A DNA stretch of 64,000 nt, taken from NCBI RefSeq assembly GCF_023347255.1, contig NZ_CP094466.1, forward strand, positions 2,046,001 through 2,110,000. Direction: 5' to 3'. Under the pieces are notes generated by a model that had not been told where the DNA came from, did not search any database, and was given only the letters and a program-made list of their open reading frames with translations. The stretch is from Faecalibacterium sp. I4-3-84. Its GTDB lineage: Bacteria; Bacillota; Clostridia; Oscillospirales; Ruminococcaceae. Position numbers and translations under genes: made by a program. Positions 1 to 8,316 of the stretch are shown one piece after another (the first letter of the stretch is position 1; each line of letters starts with the position of its first letter).

Positions 1-450
1 CTCAGCTGTGAATACAAGCTGGACGACGGCGAGCTGTGCATGCGGGGCGACCCCATCATGCTGGGCTACTACAAGGACCCGGAAGGCACTGCAGAAGTCA
101 TCGATGCAGACGGCTGGTTCCATACCGGCGACATTGCCCGGGTGGAAGAGGATGGCTACATGTACCTGACCGGCCGCAAGAAGAACGTGATCATTCTGGA
201 CAGCGGCGAGAACGTGAGTCCCGAGGAGCTGGAAAAGCTGCTGGTACCCTGTGCGGACATTCAGGAGTGCATCGTGAAGGAAAAGGACAAAAAGATCTGC
301 GCTGTCATCTACTGTGACCCTGCAAAGCAGGAAACTGTGAAGGAGTTCGTCACTGGGGTCAACCGCGGCCTGCCGCTGTACAAGCGCATGGTGCCGGAGC
401 TCAGCGCACAGCCGCTGCCCCGCAACGCCATGGGAAAACTGCTGCGCTGA
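1..450 (+). CDS. AMP-forming acyl/aryl ligase, 3' part only (cut by window start)
   Basis: This is the C-terminal 149 residues of an ANL-superfamily adenylating enzyme; the frame is open back to base 1, so the start lies outside the window. Visible motifs are GWFHTGD (hinge region), GRKKNVIILDSGENVSPEE (A8, start of the mobile C-terminal domain) and the A10 lysine in NAMGKLLR near the end. Such enzymes activate a carboxylate as acyl-AMP and pass it to CoA or a carrier-protein thiol. The visible part is very similar to the C-terminus of the next gene, so the two look like a tandem duplication. The next start follows after 20 bases with a good ribosome site, so they are co-transcribed. Substrate cannot be told from the tail. 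Confidence 0.9.
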   Translation, partial: LSCEYKLDDGELCMRGDPIMLGYYKDPEGTAEVIDADGWFHTGDIARVEEDGYMYLTGRKKNVIILDSGENVSPEELEKLLVPCADIQECIVKEKDKKICAVIYCDPAKQETVKEFVTGVNRGLPLYKRMVPELSAQPLPRNAMGKLLR

Positions 451-470
451 ACACAGGAGGAAGCAGAACA

Positions 471-1943
471 ATGCGTAAGATCAGAGTGCTGGATAATGTC
501 TACGACCTTATCACCATCAACATGGAAGACCGCTTCAAGGATAATGTGGCCTTCCGCTTCTACGACACCGCAAACGATGCCGTGACCACCATCCTCTATA
601 AGGATTATGTGCAGGATATCCGCAAGGCGGTGAATTACTTCCAGTCCACCATCCCGGAGATCAAGGGCAAAAAGATCTGCCTGCTCACCAAGAACAGCTA
701 CGAGTATGCCGTGAACACCTTTGGCGTGGTGGCGGCCGGTGCGGTGCTGGTGCTGCTGAACCAGCGCAAGAGCTGGGACGAGCTGAGCTACGAGCTGGGC
801 CTTGTGGAGCCGGACGCCATCCTGACCGACGGCGACGACTACGGCTTCAACGACCAGCTCAAGGCTGCCTACGGCGATATCCTCCGCCCCATGGATGGCT
901 TCCGAAGCTATGAGCCTGCGCAGCTGACCCGCTGCATCGACCACGAAGCCCTGATGATCCTGATGTTCACCTCCGGTACCACGGGCCGCAGCAAGGGCGT
1001 GATGCTGAGCGAGAAGAATTTCTTCTCGGTGATGCGTGCCCACACCCAGATCGGTGAGCACATGATGGCGTATAAGCACGAACCGGACCTCGTCATGAGC
1101 CAGTACACCGTGCTGCCCATGTTCCATCTTGGCGCTTTCATCTGCCTGTTCTCCTGGGCCCACGCAGGCTGGGCGCTGAACGTCAGCAGCGACATCCGCA
1201 ACTTCTATAAAGAGGTAAAGCGGATGCCCAGTCAGGCCATGGCGGTGGTGCCGGTCATCATGAACTCGCTCCACCACGATGTGATGCGCGGCCGCAAGGA
1301 CCGTCTGGGTGAGCTGTGGGTGCCTATCTGCTCCTCTGCCATGTTCGACCCGCAGGTGATGCTGGATATGGCGGAACACGGCATGTTCGTGGTGCAGACC
1401 TACGGCAGCACCGAGACCTGCGGCGACGGCATCATCAACTACGCACAGGACGCAAAGCACATTGGCGCTGTGGGTCAGGGCAACGATTATCTGGACTACA
1501 AGATCGCCGAGGACGGCGAGCTGTGTATGCGCGGCGACAGCATCATGCTGGGCTACTACAAGGACCCGGAGGCCACCGCCGAGGTCATTGACGCGGACGG
1601 CTGGTTCCACACTGGCGATCTGGCCCGCAAGGACGAGGACGGCTACTATTTCCTGACCGGCCGCAAGAAGAACCTCATCATTCTGGACAGCGGCGAGAAC
1701 ATCAGCCCCGAAGAGCTGGAAGGCATCGTGGGCAAGTGCGAAGCCGTGAAGGAATGTGTTGTAAAAGAGATGGGCAAGAAGATCGGCGTGGTGGTCTATT
1801 GCGATGAGGACAAACAGCAGCAGGTGCGGGACTTTATCACCGAGGCAAACCGCACCCTGCCGCTGTACAAGCGTATGAGCGCAGTGGAGTTCAGCACTGA
1901 GCCGCTGCCGCGCAACGGTGCAGGCAAGCTGCTGCGCCAGTAA
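471..1943 (+). CDS. AMP-forming acyl/aryl ligase (ANL superfamily)
   Basis: A 490-residue stand-alone adenylation enzyme. It has the P-loop-like A3 motif TSGTTGRSKG (residues 167-176), the A5 motif YGSTETCG, the hinge GWFHTGD, the A8 motif GRKKNLIILDSGENISPEE and the A10 catalytic lysine in GAGKLLRQ at the C-terminus. All residues needed for adenylation appear present. Length fits an acyl-CoA synthetase or discrete NRPS-like A domain rather than a multidomain synthetase. The start ATG has an AGGAGGAAG ribosome site 8-10 bases upstream. It sits between a near-duplicate ligase and a free acyl carrier protein, so loading of that carrier is the simplest role. The substrate (fatty, aryl or amino acid) is not evident. 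Confidence 0.88.
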   Translation: MRKIRVLDNVYDLITINMEDRFKDNVAFRFYDTANDAVTTILYKDYVQDIRKAVNYFQSTIPEIKGKKICLLTKNSYEYAVNTFGVVAAGAVLVLLNQRKSWDELSYELGLVEPDAILTDGDDYGFNDQLKAAYGDILRPMDGFRSYEPAQLTRCIDHEALMILMFTSGTTGRSKGVMLSEKNFFSVMRAHTQIGEHMMAYKHEPDLVMSQYTVLPMFHLGAFICLFSWAHAGWALNVSSDIRNFYKEVKRMPSQAMAVVPVIMNSLHHDVMRGRKDRLGELWVPICSSAMFDPQVMLDMAEHGMFVVQTYGSTETCGDGIINYAQDAKHIGAVGQGNDYLDYKIAEDGELCMRGDSIMLGYYKDPEATAEVIDADGWFHTGDLARKDEDGYYFLTGRKKNLIILDSGENISPEELEGIVGKCEAVKECVVKEMGKKIGVVVYCDEDKQQQVRDFITEANRTLPLYKRMSAVEFSTEPLPRNGAGKLLRQ

Positions 1944-2130
1944 TCCGGATGCGATCGAATGCCCGGATGCATAAATGGGCCGGCAGACCGGCAGACTGAA
2001 AACAGGAGTTCCGACAAAAAACAAAGCTTTGTTGCCGGAACCCTTGCGCACAGGAGAGAATCAGGGTATTATTATGGAAAGGCATAGGAGATTGTGCCTA
2101 TTATCCGTCACGGAAAGGAAGAAAAATTCT

Positions 2131-2373
2131 ATGGAACGAGCAGAGATCATTTCCCAGATCCTGGCCATCCTGGAGGATGTTGCCGAGGTCTCTCCCGAAG
2201 ATGTGAATGAGAACAGCGTCCTGATGGACGATCTGGATCTGTCCTCAATGGAGATCCTGACCATTGTGGCAGACCTCGAGGAGACCTTCGGCCTGCGCAT
2301 CCCTGAAAAGGAGCTGCGCAACTTTGTGACCATAGGGGATCTGGTGGATTATCTGGCGGCAAACGCGGGGTAA
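2131..2373 (+). CDS. Discrete acyl/peptidyl carrier protein
   Basis: An 80-residue acidic four-helix carrier protein. The phosphopantetheine attachment site is the second serine of DLDLSSMEIL (around residue 36), matching the D-S-[LM] core of ACP/PCP proteins. The start was set at 2131 because GGAAAGGAA lies about 10 bases upstream; an in-frame ATG at 1975 would add about 50 residues unlike any carrier protein. It lies downstream of two adenylating ligases and 6 bases upstream of a condensation-fold gene. It is therefore probably a dedicated carrier for this operon, comparable in logic to DltC, and not the fatty-acid synthase ACP. Holo-form requires a phosphopantetheinyl transferase not seen here. 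Confidence 0.85.
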   Translation: MERAEIISQILAILEDVAEVSPEDVNENSVLMDDLDLSSMEILTIVADLEETFGLRIPEKELRNFVTIGDLVDYLAANAG

Positions 2374-2379
2374 CAGTTC

Positions 2380-3591
2380 ATGAATGAGTCGCAGCGCTCG
2401 ACGGAGTACATCTTTCAGGGAACGATGTACTTCTTCCGTCGGGAGAAGATCCTGTGTCGGTACCAGTTTGCACTGCAGGATGCGGTGGAACCCTCTCTTT
2501 TGCAGCGCGCACTGGAGGCGGCGCTTTCGGCCGCACCGTACTATCGGGTACAGCTGGTGCAGGAAAAGCGGAGCTTTTTTCTGGAGCCGAACCCGAACCC
2601 CTGTCTTGTGTATCAGGGCAGTGCACAGCGCGATATCCCGGAGGAAACGAACGGCTATCTTTTCAGCGTGAGCTGTGAGGGGGACACCGTCTATTTTGAC
2701 TGGTATCATTTCCTCATGGACGGCCACGGGGTGTCGCCCTTCCTCACCCGCATTCTGGAACAGTACTGCAACCTGCGCTATGGCACGGCGTTTGCAAACA
2801 CGCCCATCGTGTGCAGCCCGGCCTATGACATCGAGGCCATGATGGAAAAATATCCACCCCTCACAGCCACCGAGAGCACGATGCAGAGGGATGTGGTGCA
2901 GACCTACGAGGGCAGGATGCGCCGCACCCGGGTGCGGCTGACCAAGCAGAGCCTTGTGGACCGGGCAGTGGAGAACGGCGTCAAGCCCTTTACAGCGCTG
3001 GCCGGTTTGCTGAACCTTGCGCTGCGCAACTATCTGGGCAAAGACGAGATCCAGTATTCCTACTCGGCAGATACCCGCAGGGAAGCGGGCGTGCCGGATG
3101 CCCTTTACAACTGCGTGTGCTCCTTCCAGAGCGGCGTGAAGCTGAACGATGACACCCGCCTTGCGGACATCGTGCCGGAAATGGATGCCGAGGTGCTCCG
3201 CACCCTGCAGCCGGAGGCAAAGCTGCGCCAGATGGTCCAGCAAATGAGCTGGGTCTACAAGGTAGACCAGCAGAAAGCGCCCCTGCGCATCAAGCAGAGG
3301 GTGTTCCAGATGGGTGAGTACATCAGCGGTGTCTCGGCGGATTTCTGGCTCAGCTATCTGGGCAATCCGCTGCTGCCGGCTACGCCGGAGCTTCAGAAGT
3401 ACACCAAAGACTTCAACGTCTGGGTCCCGCCGGATGGCGGCTCCATGGGTGTGGAAGCCTCCAGCCTGAATGGCATCATCACCCTGTGCATCGAGAACAA
3501 GGCCGAAATGCCAGGCCTTGCCGGGATGATCCGCACCGCCTTTGAAAAAGAGGACATCACGGTGCTGGAAGCCGTGGATCTGGATACATAA
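2380..3591 (+). CDS. Condensation-fold acyltransferase (HxxxDG family)
   Basis: A 403-residue single-domain protein of the chloramphenicol-acetyltransferase/condensation superfamily. The key evidence is the HxxxDG motif HFLMDG (about residue 110) in a typical context, after an N-terminal segment resembling alcohol acetyltransferases (AYY-type RVQLV strand). The histidine is the expected general base for transfer of a carrier- or CoA-bound acyl group to an amine or alcohol. It starts 6 bases after the carrier-protein stop and ends just before a strong terminator, so it closes the operon. No transmembrane segment or signal peptide is seen. It could make an acyl amide, ester or lipopeptide; the acceptor is unknown. 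Confidence 0.75.
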   Translation: MNESQRSTEYIFQGTMYFFRREKILCRYQFALQDAVEPSLLQRALEAALSAAPYYRVQLVQEKRSFFLEPNPNPCLVYQGSAQRDIPEETNGYLFSVSCEGDTVYFDWYHFLMDGHGVSPFLTRILEQYCNLRYGTAFANTPIVCSPAYDIEAMMEKYPPLTATESTMQRDVVQTYEGRMRRTRVRLTKQSLVDRAVENGVKPFTALAGLLNLALRNYLGKDEIQYSYSADTRREAGVPDALYNCVCSFQSGVKLNDDTRLADIVPEMDAEVLRTLQPEAKLRQMVQQMSWVYKVDQQKAPLRIKQRVFQMGEYISGVSADFWLSYLGNPLLPATPELQKYTKDFNVWVPPDGGSMGVEASSLNGIITLCIENKAEMPGLAGMIRTAFEKEDITVLEAVDLDT

Positions 3592-3602
3592 GTGCAGAAC
3601 AT

Positions 3603-3640
3603 AAAAAGCACTCTTTCCGGGCAGGAAAGGGTGCTTTTTT
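3603..3640 (+). terminator. Intrinsic terminator of the ligase/carrier/condensation operon
   Basis: A stem of AAAGCACTCTTTCC and GGAAAGGGTGCTTT closes a short loop and runs straight into TTTTTT. It starts about 10 bases after the condensation gene stop. On the minus strand the same hairpin also ends in a T run, so it can stop birA transcripts coming the other way. Confidence 0.9.
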
Positions 3641-3645
3641 GCGTC

Positions 3646-4608
3646 TTATTCGGTCCGTGCAGGCCGTGTGGTCACTTCGCCGCAGCGCAGAGCTTCCTGT
3701 CGGCCGTTCTCCCGCTGGATGACCAGCCGCCCTTCCTCGTCGATGGCAAGGGCCTTTGCGGCGTAGGTCTCGGTCTCGGCACACACTGTCACCCAGTGGC
3801 CGGGCACAAAGCACCGGGCGCGGTACTCATCCAGACAGTCAAACGCCGGGCAGAGGGCCAGCAGCTCCCGGGCAATGGCCCCGGCCAGTGCGGCCCGGCT
3901 CACCGGGGCAGGCCCGCCGGGGTACAGGCTCCCGGCCTTGCGGGCCAGCTCCTCCGGCCAGTCGGCGGCGGTGGAGGTAAGGTTCAGCCCGATGCCGACC
4001 ACCAGCCATTCCAGCTGTCCGCTCTCGAGGTCGGTCCCCGCTTCGGTCAGGATGCCGCAGACCTTTCTGCCCTGATAGTACAGGTCGTTGACCCACTTGA
4101 CGGCAAGCTCCAGCCCGCAGAGCTTTTTCACGGCACGGCAGACCGCCACCGCGGCGCTGATGGTAGCGGTCTGGGCATTGGCGGCGGGCATTTCCGGGCG
4201 CAGCAGCACCGAGCAGTAAACGCCCTTGCCTGCCGGGCTTTCAAATCTCCGGCCCAGCCTGCCGCGTCCGGCGCTCTGGTGGGCGGTGAGCACCAGCGTG
4301 CCATGGGGTGCACCATCCAACGCCAGCAGCTTTGCCGTGCGGTTGGAGCTTTCCAGCGTGTCATATAAATAGATGGGTGCAGGGTAGTCCCCGATGGCTT
4401 CGGTGCAGAACGGGTCGCCGCCTGCCAGCCGGTAGCCCCGGCGGGGCGCAGCTTCCAGCGCGTACCCTTGGGCCGTGAGGGCCGCAGCGGCCTTGTGCAC
4501 GGCAGCGCGGCTCACGCCGAGGGTCTCGGCCAGCTGCTGGCCGGAAACGTAGCTGCCCCCGGCAGCGGAAAGTGCCTGCAAAAGTGCCTGACGGGTACTG
4601 ACAGCCAT
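3646..4608 (-). CDS. birA: Biotin--protein ligase / biotin operon repressor
   Basis: A 320-residue bifunctional BirA. The N-terminal winged helix-turn-helix (about residues 5-65, containing TLGVSRAAVHKAAAAL) would bind a biotin operator. The ligase core carries the GRGRLGR biotinyl-AMP loop (about 114-120), KWVNDLYYQGRKVCGILTE and a C-terminal SH3-like domain. It activates biotin with ATP and attaches it to carboxyltransferase carrier proteins such as acetyl-CoA carboxylase BCCP. An AAGGAGG ribosome site sits 9 bases upstream of the ATG. The gene is convergent with the preceding operon and divergent from the sigma-factor gene. No biotin biosynthesis gene is in the window. Confidence 0.95.
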   Translation of the reverse strand: MAVSTRQALLQALSAAGGSYVSGQQLAETLGVSRAAVHKAAAALTAQGYALEAAPRRGYRLAGGDPFCTEAIGDYPAPIYLYDTLESSNRTAKLLALDGAPHGTLVLTAHQSAGRGRLGRRFESPAGKGVYCSVLLRPEMPAANAQTATISAAVAVCRAVKKLCGLELAVKWVNDLYYQGRKVCGILTEAGTDLESGQLEWLVVGIGLNLTSTAADWPEELARKAGSLYPGGPAPVSRAALAGAIARELLALCPAFDCLDEYRARCFVPGHWVTVCAETETYAAKALAIDEEGRLVIQRENGRQEALRCGEVTTRPARTE

Positions 4609-4642
4609 GGCCGAATGCCTCCTTTTGTGCTATACTACTTCT

Positions 4643-4671
4643 ATTGTATCATAAAAATAAAAGTTTTTGCA
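4643..4671 (-). promoter_or_regulatory. Candidate birA promoter
   Basis: On the minus strand a TACAAT -10 box (4643-4648) lies 17 bases from a weak -35 (TGCAAA, 4666-4671) in an A/T-rich stretch upstream of birA. The -10 is good and the -35 poor. Confidence 0.4.
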
Positions 4672-4769
4672 GGATTTTGAACGGCTGTTTCGTATGAATG
4701 TGCAGAAGGGCAGCGCAGGGGCTGCACTTCGTCGGACCGGGACGAAACTGAAAGGAGGTGGGCAGGCCG

Positions 4770-5309
4770 TTGACGACCTTGGAATTCAGCGCGATGGTGC
4801 AGAAATACCAGTCGCTCGTATATACGGTCTGCCACCAGCTGGTGCCGGATGCCGGCGATGCGCAGGACCTGACGCAGGAGACCTTTCTGGCGGCATGGCG
4901 GGCCATTGACCGCTGCCCGTCCGGGTTTGAAAAACAGTGGCTGGCACGCATCGCTGCCAACAAGGCAAAGGACTATCTGCGCAGCGCATGGGTGCGCAGG
5001 GTGAACATTCCCGGCGACGATGTGCTGGCGCTGGAAGGTGCGCCGCCCGGCACCCAGCCGGAACAGCAGGTGCTGGATGCTCTGGGCGAGGAAGAGCTCA
5101 CCACCATGATTCTGGACCTGCGGGAGCCCTACAGAACGCCTTGCCGTCTGGTGCTGCTGGAACAGCACACCATGGCCGAGGCGGCACAGCTGTGCGGCCG
5201 CCCGCCCAAGACGGTGGAAGCACAGATCTACCGGGCAAAAAAGATGCTGGCACAGCAGATACTACAGCGTGAAAACGATGGAAAGGAGTGCGTACATGGA
5301 ACTGTTTGA
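4770..5309 (+). CDS. ECF-like sigma-70 family RNA polymerase sigma factor
   Basis: A 179-residue sigma factor with region 2 (residues about 5-75, DAQDLTQETFLAAW) and region 4 (about 105-165, AAQLCGRPPKTVEAQIYRAKKML), and no region 3, as in ECF factors. It redirects RNA polymerase to a small regulon. The start is placed at a TTG at 4770, 11 bases after AAAGGAGG (4751-4758); an in-frame GTG at 4758 overlaps that ribosome site and is unlikely. It overlaps the anti-sigma gene by 14 bases, implying translational coupling. The inducing signal is unknown, but membrane proteins downstream suggest an envelope role. Confidence 0.87.
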   Translation: MTTLEFSAMVQKYQSLVYTVCHQLVPDAGDAQDLTQETFLAAWRAIDRCPSGFEKQWLARIAANKAKDYLRSAWVRRVNIPGDDVLALEGAPPGTQPEQQVLDALGEEELTTMILDLREPYRTPCRLVLLEQHTMAEAAQLCGRPPKTVEAQIYRAKKMLAQQILQRENDGKECVHGTV

Positions 5310-5862
5310 CAAAAACGGCTGTCTGACCGACGAAGGCCTGCAGGCCCTGCAGGCAGGCGGGCTGGATGAGCTGGGCCGGCTGGAAACCGCCGAGCATTTA
5401 TCCTACTGCGATAAATGCATGGACCGCTACACCGCTCTGCTGACGGCAGATGCGCTGGAAACGCCGCCCCACTCCGCGCACAAGGCGGTGATGGCCGCCA
5501 TCTGGGTGCGGCTGATGCAGAACACATGGGGCCGTGCCGCAGTGGCCGGTGTGGCGGCGGTGCTGGCCTTTACCATGTGGCGCTCCGGCACCATAGACCA
5601 GCTGCTGAATTTCCGGCAGGAGCTGCACACATGGACACCGGAGACCAGCCAGAGCCAGACCGAAGAAGCCTTGCAGCTGGGCAAGCCGGTGGAAGATGGC
5701 CGACCGTCCGCCCAGCCGGAAATACTGGGAAAGCCAATGGACGACGACAAGCCGAAGCAGCAGGCTTCGCTGGCAAAAGCACTCAATGACCTGCTGTTCG
5801 GAGCCGGCGGCCCTGCAGCAGAAAAATACAAAAATTCGCCACTTGCAGATCAAACAAAATAA
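5296..5862 (+). CDS. Membrane anti-sigma factor with zinc-type motif
   Basis: A 188-residue protein with an N-terminal HLSYCDKC stretch (H-x3-C-x2-C, residues about 35-42), the signature of zinc anti-sigma (ZAS) domains. A single transmembrane segment follows around residues 80-97 (AAVAGVAAVLAFTMW), then an extracytoplasmic tail rich in Pro, Glu and Lys. It should hold the upstream sigma factor inactive at the membrane. The start at 5296 has GGAAAGGAG 8 bases upstream; an earlier in-frame ATG at 5269 lies before this ribosome site. The C-terminus is low complexity and shows no obvious sensor domain. Confidence 0.8.
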   Translation: MELFDKNGCLTDEGLQALQAGGLDELGRLETAEHLSYCDKCMDRYTALLTADALETPPHSAHKAVMAAIWVRLMQNTWGRAAVAGVAAVLAFTMWRSGTIDQLLNFRQELHTWTPETSQSQTEEALQLGKPVEDGRPSAQPEILGKPMDDDKPKQQASLAKALNDLLFGAGGPAAEKYKNSPLADQTK

Positions 5863-5873
5863 GGAGATCGATT

Positions 5874-6557
5874 ATGATGAAAAACGGAATCCTGACCTTC
5901 CTCTTCGCCTTTTGCCCGGGCGCAGGCCAGATGTATCAGGGCTACATGAAGCGCGGCCTTTCGCTCATTACGATGTTCTGCGTGGCCTTTGGTGCGGGCA
6001 CTCTGCTGGAAGTTTTGTATGTAGCCATGCCCATTGTGTGGATGTACAGCTTCTTTGACACCTTCAATCTCCGGGCGCAGATCGGCGCAGGCACCGCCCC
6101 GCAGGACGATTATCTGGTGCACATCAACTGGCACGACCAGCGCATGGAACAGTTCATGCTGGACAGCCACAAGCTGCTGGGGTGGGGCCTGATCGCGCTG
6201 GGCGCGCTGGTGGCCTACCAGAACATCCTTATGAACACGCTGGGGGATATCGTGTGGCGCTGGGGCCAGAGCAGCCCCTTCTTCCGTGCACTTTACCTGA
6301 TGATGGATCAGCTGCCGGAGGTGGTGGTCTGCGTGGCCTTGATTATCTGCGGTGCGTGGCTGGTGCGCGGCCCCAAGGGCAGAAAGCAGAAGCCGCAGAA
6401 CGATGCCGAAGATTTTACCGAGTATACTGCACAGGATGCGCAGGCGGAGCCGGAAGCAAAGGGCTTTGCCATGCCCAAGCTCTCGGCTCTGCTGGGCAAG
6501 CCCGTGACCCCGGACGATGAGACGGAGGATGCCGACGATGGACGAGACGAGAAATGA
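5874..6557 (+). CDS. Multi-pass membrane protein, TM2-like N-terminus
   Basis: A 227-residue protein with hydrophobic segments near residues 4-20, 25-50, 100-125 and 145-165, followed by a charged cytoplasmic tail (about 170-227) rich in Glu, Asp and Lys. The start FAFCPGAGQMYQGYMKRG resembles TM2-domain proteins (P-G-x-G-x-x-Y-x-G). It lies 11 bases after the anti-sigma gene and overlaps the next gene by about 20 bases, so it belongs to the sigma operon. Function unknown; such proteins are often envelope-stress targets. Confidence 0.65.
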   Translation: MMKNGILTFLFAFCPGAGQMYQGYMKRGLSLITMFCVAFGAGTLLEVLYVAMPIVWMYSFFDTFNLRAQIGAGTAPQDDYLVHINWHDQRMEQFMLDSHKLLGWGLIALGALVAYQNILMNTLGDIVWRWGQSSPFFRALYLMMDQLPEVVVCVALIICGAWLVRGPKGRKQKPQNDAEDFTEYTAQDAQAEPEAKGFAMPKLSALLGKPVTPDDETEDADDGRDEK

Positions 6558-7386
6558 TGCGCCGCTGACCGGTGAAGCACCGCAGACTGCAAAACCGCAG
6601 CCGCTGCGCCGGGTGGGCAGCTTTACGCTGGGCGTATGCCTGATCGCAGCGGGCATCTTCTTTCTGCTTGCCTATTTTGTGCCGGGCGTTGACTGGAAGC
6701 TGATGCTCAAGATCGCCCCGGCGGCAGGGCTGATCCTGCTGGGCGGCGAGGTGCTCTTTTTTGCCGCCCGCCCGGGGCGCTGGAAGTACGATTTCTGGTC
6801 GGTGCTGATCTGCCTTGTGCTCATGGGCGGGTGCTTCTGTCTGTCGCTGCTGCCGGTCGTGTGGGATGAACTCGGCCCGGAGCGGAATCAGGCAAGCATG
6901 AAGCTGGGGCAGGAATATACGACAGAAGCCTATGACAAGATCAAACAAACAGCCCCGGATATCCGTGTGAAGAATATCAGCGGAAACGCCTACCTGTACA
7001 GCAGTGAGGCGAAAACGCTGCGGGATGTGAATGCCGGAAACGGCTATCTGAGCCTGACTGTGGAGCTGTTTGGCGGCTATGACAGCGTACAGGCCTTTGC
7101 GCAGGACTGCCGCAGCGTGACCGATGCCGTGCAGCAGTGCAGCGCACAGCCGGATGAGCTGCGCATTACATGGTCGCCGGAGAACGACCCGGGCCAGAGT
7201 CTTGCCTCCGGTAGCCTGCAGAATGTGGAGCAGTACACGCTGGAGCTGGTGGGCATTGCACAGCTGGACTGGACGGCTGACCAGATGGCAAAGCAGACCG
7301 AGGTGCAGTACCTGCTGGACGAAGAAAACGAAAAACCGGCGGAGTCCGAAGCTTTTTCCGAGGAAAGTTCGGAGCTGAGCGAGTGA
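6538..7386 (+). CDS. Membrane protein with four N-terminal TM segments and an extracytoplasmic domain
   Basis: A 282-residue protein. Hydrophobic stretches at about residues 25-45, 50-65, 68-80 and 92-112 form a compact membrane unit resembling the LiaF/LiaI-type N-terminus. A soluble domain follows (about 115-265), then an acidic Ser/Glu tail. The start at 6538 is preferred over 6517, but both overlap the previous gene by 20 bases or more, so the exact start is uncertain. It is the last gene of the sigma operon and ends at a strong terminator. Its function is not recognised; its position suggests that it senses or responds to envelope state. Confidence 0.6.
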   Translation: MDETRNDAPLTGEAPQTAKPQPLRRVGSFTLGVCLIAAGIFFLLAYFVPGVDWKLMLKIAPAAGLILLGGEVLFFAARPGRWKYDFWSVLICLVLMGGCFCLSLLPVVWDELGPERNQASMKLGQEYTTEAYDKIKQTAPDIRVKNISGNAYLYSSEAKTLRDVNAGNGYLSLTVELFGGYDSVQAFAQDCRSVTDAVQQCSAQPDELRITWSPENDPGQSLASGSLQNVEQYTLELVGIAQLDWTADQMAKQTEVQYLLDEENEKPAESEAFSEESSELSE

Positions 7387-7388
7387 AA

Positions 7389-7427
7389 CAAAAAATGCTT
7401 CCGTGCGACGCACGGAAGCATTTTTTA
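7389..7427. terminator. Bidirectional intrinsic terminator
   Basis: ATGCTTCCGTGC and GCACGGAAGCAT form a 12-bp stem with a three-base loop. It is flanked by an A run on one side and a T run on the other, so it works for the sigma operon (+) and for purC (-). Confidence 0.92.
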
Positions 7428-7446
7428 TACGTTTATACGGCCGATC

Positions 7447-8316
7447 TTACAGCTTTTTGCCGGTGAGCAGCTCGTAAGCTTCCAGATACTTGGCAATGGT
7501 CTTGTCGATCACGTCCTGCGGCAGATCGTAGTTGCTGTCGGGGTTGGCCTTGAGCCAGTCGCGAACGAACTGCTTATCAAAAGAGGGCTGGCTGTGGCCC
7601 GGCTCGTAGCCCTCCAGCGGCCAGAAGCGGGAGGAATCCGGGGTGAGCATCTCGTCGCCCAGCACCACGTTGCCGTTCTCATCCAGACCAAACTCAAACT
7701 TGGTGTCGGCAATGATGATGCCGCGGGAGAGCGCATATTCAGCACACTTCTTATACAGGGCAATGGTGTAGTCGCGCAGCTTGGTGGCGTACTCCTCGCC
7801 GTGGCCAGGGAACTGCTTTTCCAGCACCTCGATGCTCTTTTCGTAGGAGATGTTCTCGTCGTGGTCGCCGATCTCGGCCTTGGTGGAGGGAGTGTAGATA
7901 GGCTCGGGCAGCTTGTCGGATTCCTTCAGGCCCTCGGGCAGCTGAATGCCGCACACCTTGCCGGTCTTCTGGTAGCTGGCCCAGCCGCTGCCGGTGATGT
8001 AGCCGCGCACGATGCACTCGATGGGCAGCATGGTCAGCTTGCGGCACATCATGCTGTTGCCGTCGAACTGCGGCTGCTGGAAGAACTCCGGCATATCCTT
8101 CACGTCCACGCTCAGCATATGGTTGGGCAGCAGATCGCGGGTGTAATCGAACCAGAACTTGCTCATCTGGGTCAGAACGGTGCCCTTTTTGGTGACCTTG
8201 TTTTTCAGGATGACATCAAACGCGGAAATGCGGTCGGTAGCAACCATGATGAGGCTGTCACCGTTATCATAGATCTCACGAACCTTGCCTTCTTTAATGG
8301 GCTTGAACTCAGTCAT
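7447..8316 (-). CDS. purC: Phosphoribosylaminoimidazole-succinocarboxamide synthase
   Basis: A 289-residue SAICAR synthetase of de novo purine synthesis, joining aspartate to CAIR with ATP. Typical stretches are IKEGKVREIYD near the N-terminus, DRISAFDV, LPIECIVRGYITGSGWASY and the C-terminal DEMLTPDSSRFW. The start MTEFKP at 8316 is chosen because GGAG lies 9 bases upstream; an ATG at 8331 overlaps that site. Length matches the longer bacterial PurC form. It is monocistronic here, without other pur genes. Confidence 0.96.
   Translation of the reverse strand: MTEFKPIKEGKVREIYDNGDSLIMVATDRISAFDVILKNKVTKKGTVLTQMSKFWFDYTRDLLPNHMLSVDVKDMPEFFQQPQFDGNSMMCRKLTMLPIECIVRGYITGSGWASYQKTGKVCGIQLPEGLKESDKLPEPIYTPSTKAEIGDHDENISYEKSIEVLEKQFPGHGEEYATKLRDYTIALYKKCAEYALSRGIIIADTKFEFGLDENGNVVLGDEMLTPDSSRFWPLEGYEPGHSQPSFDKQFVRDWLKANPDSNYDLPQDVIDKTIAKYLEAYELLTGKKL

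Noticed and set aside
309-2051. Long open frame antisense to the acyl ligase genes
   Set aside because: It mirrors the codon bias of the ligases on the other strand, has no ribosome site and no recognisable domain.
4672-4700. ECF-type autoregulated promoter (GAAC ... CGTATG) before the sigma factor gene
   Set aside because: The two elements are only about 8 bases apart, not the 16 or so needed.
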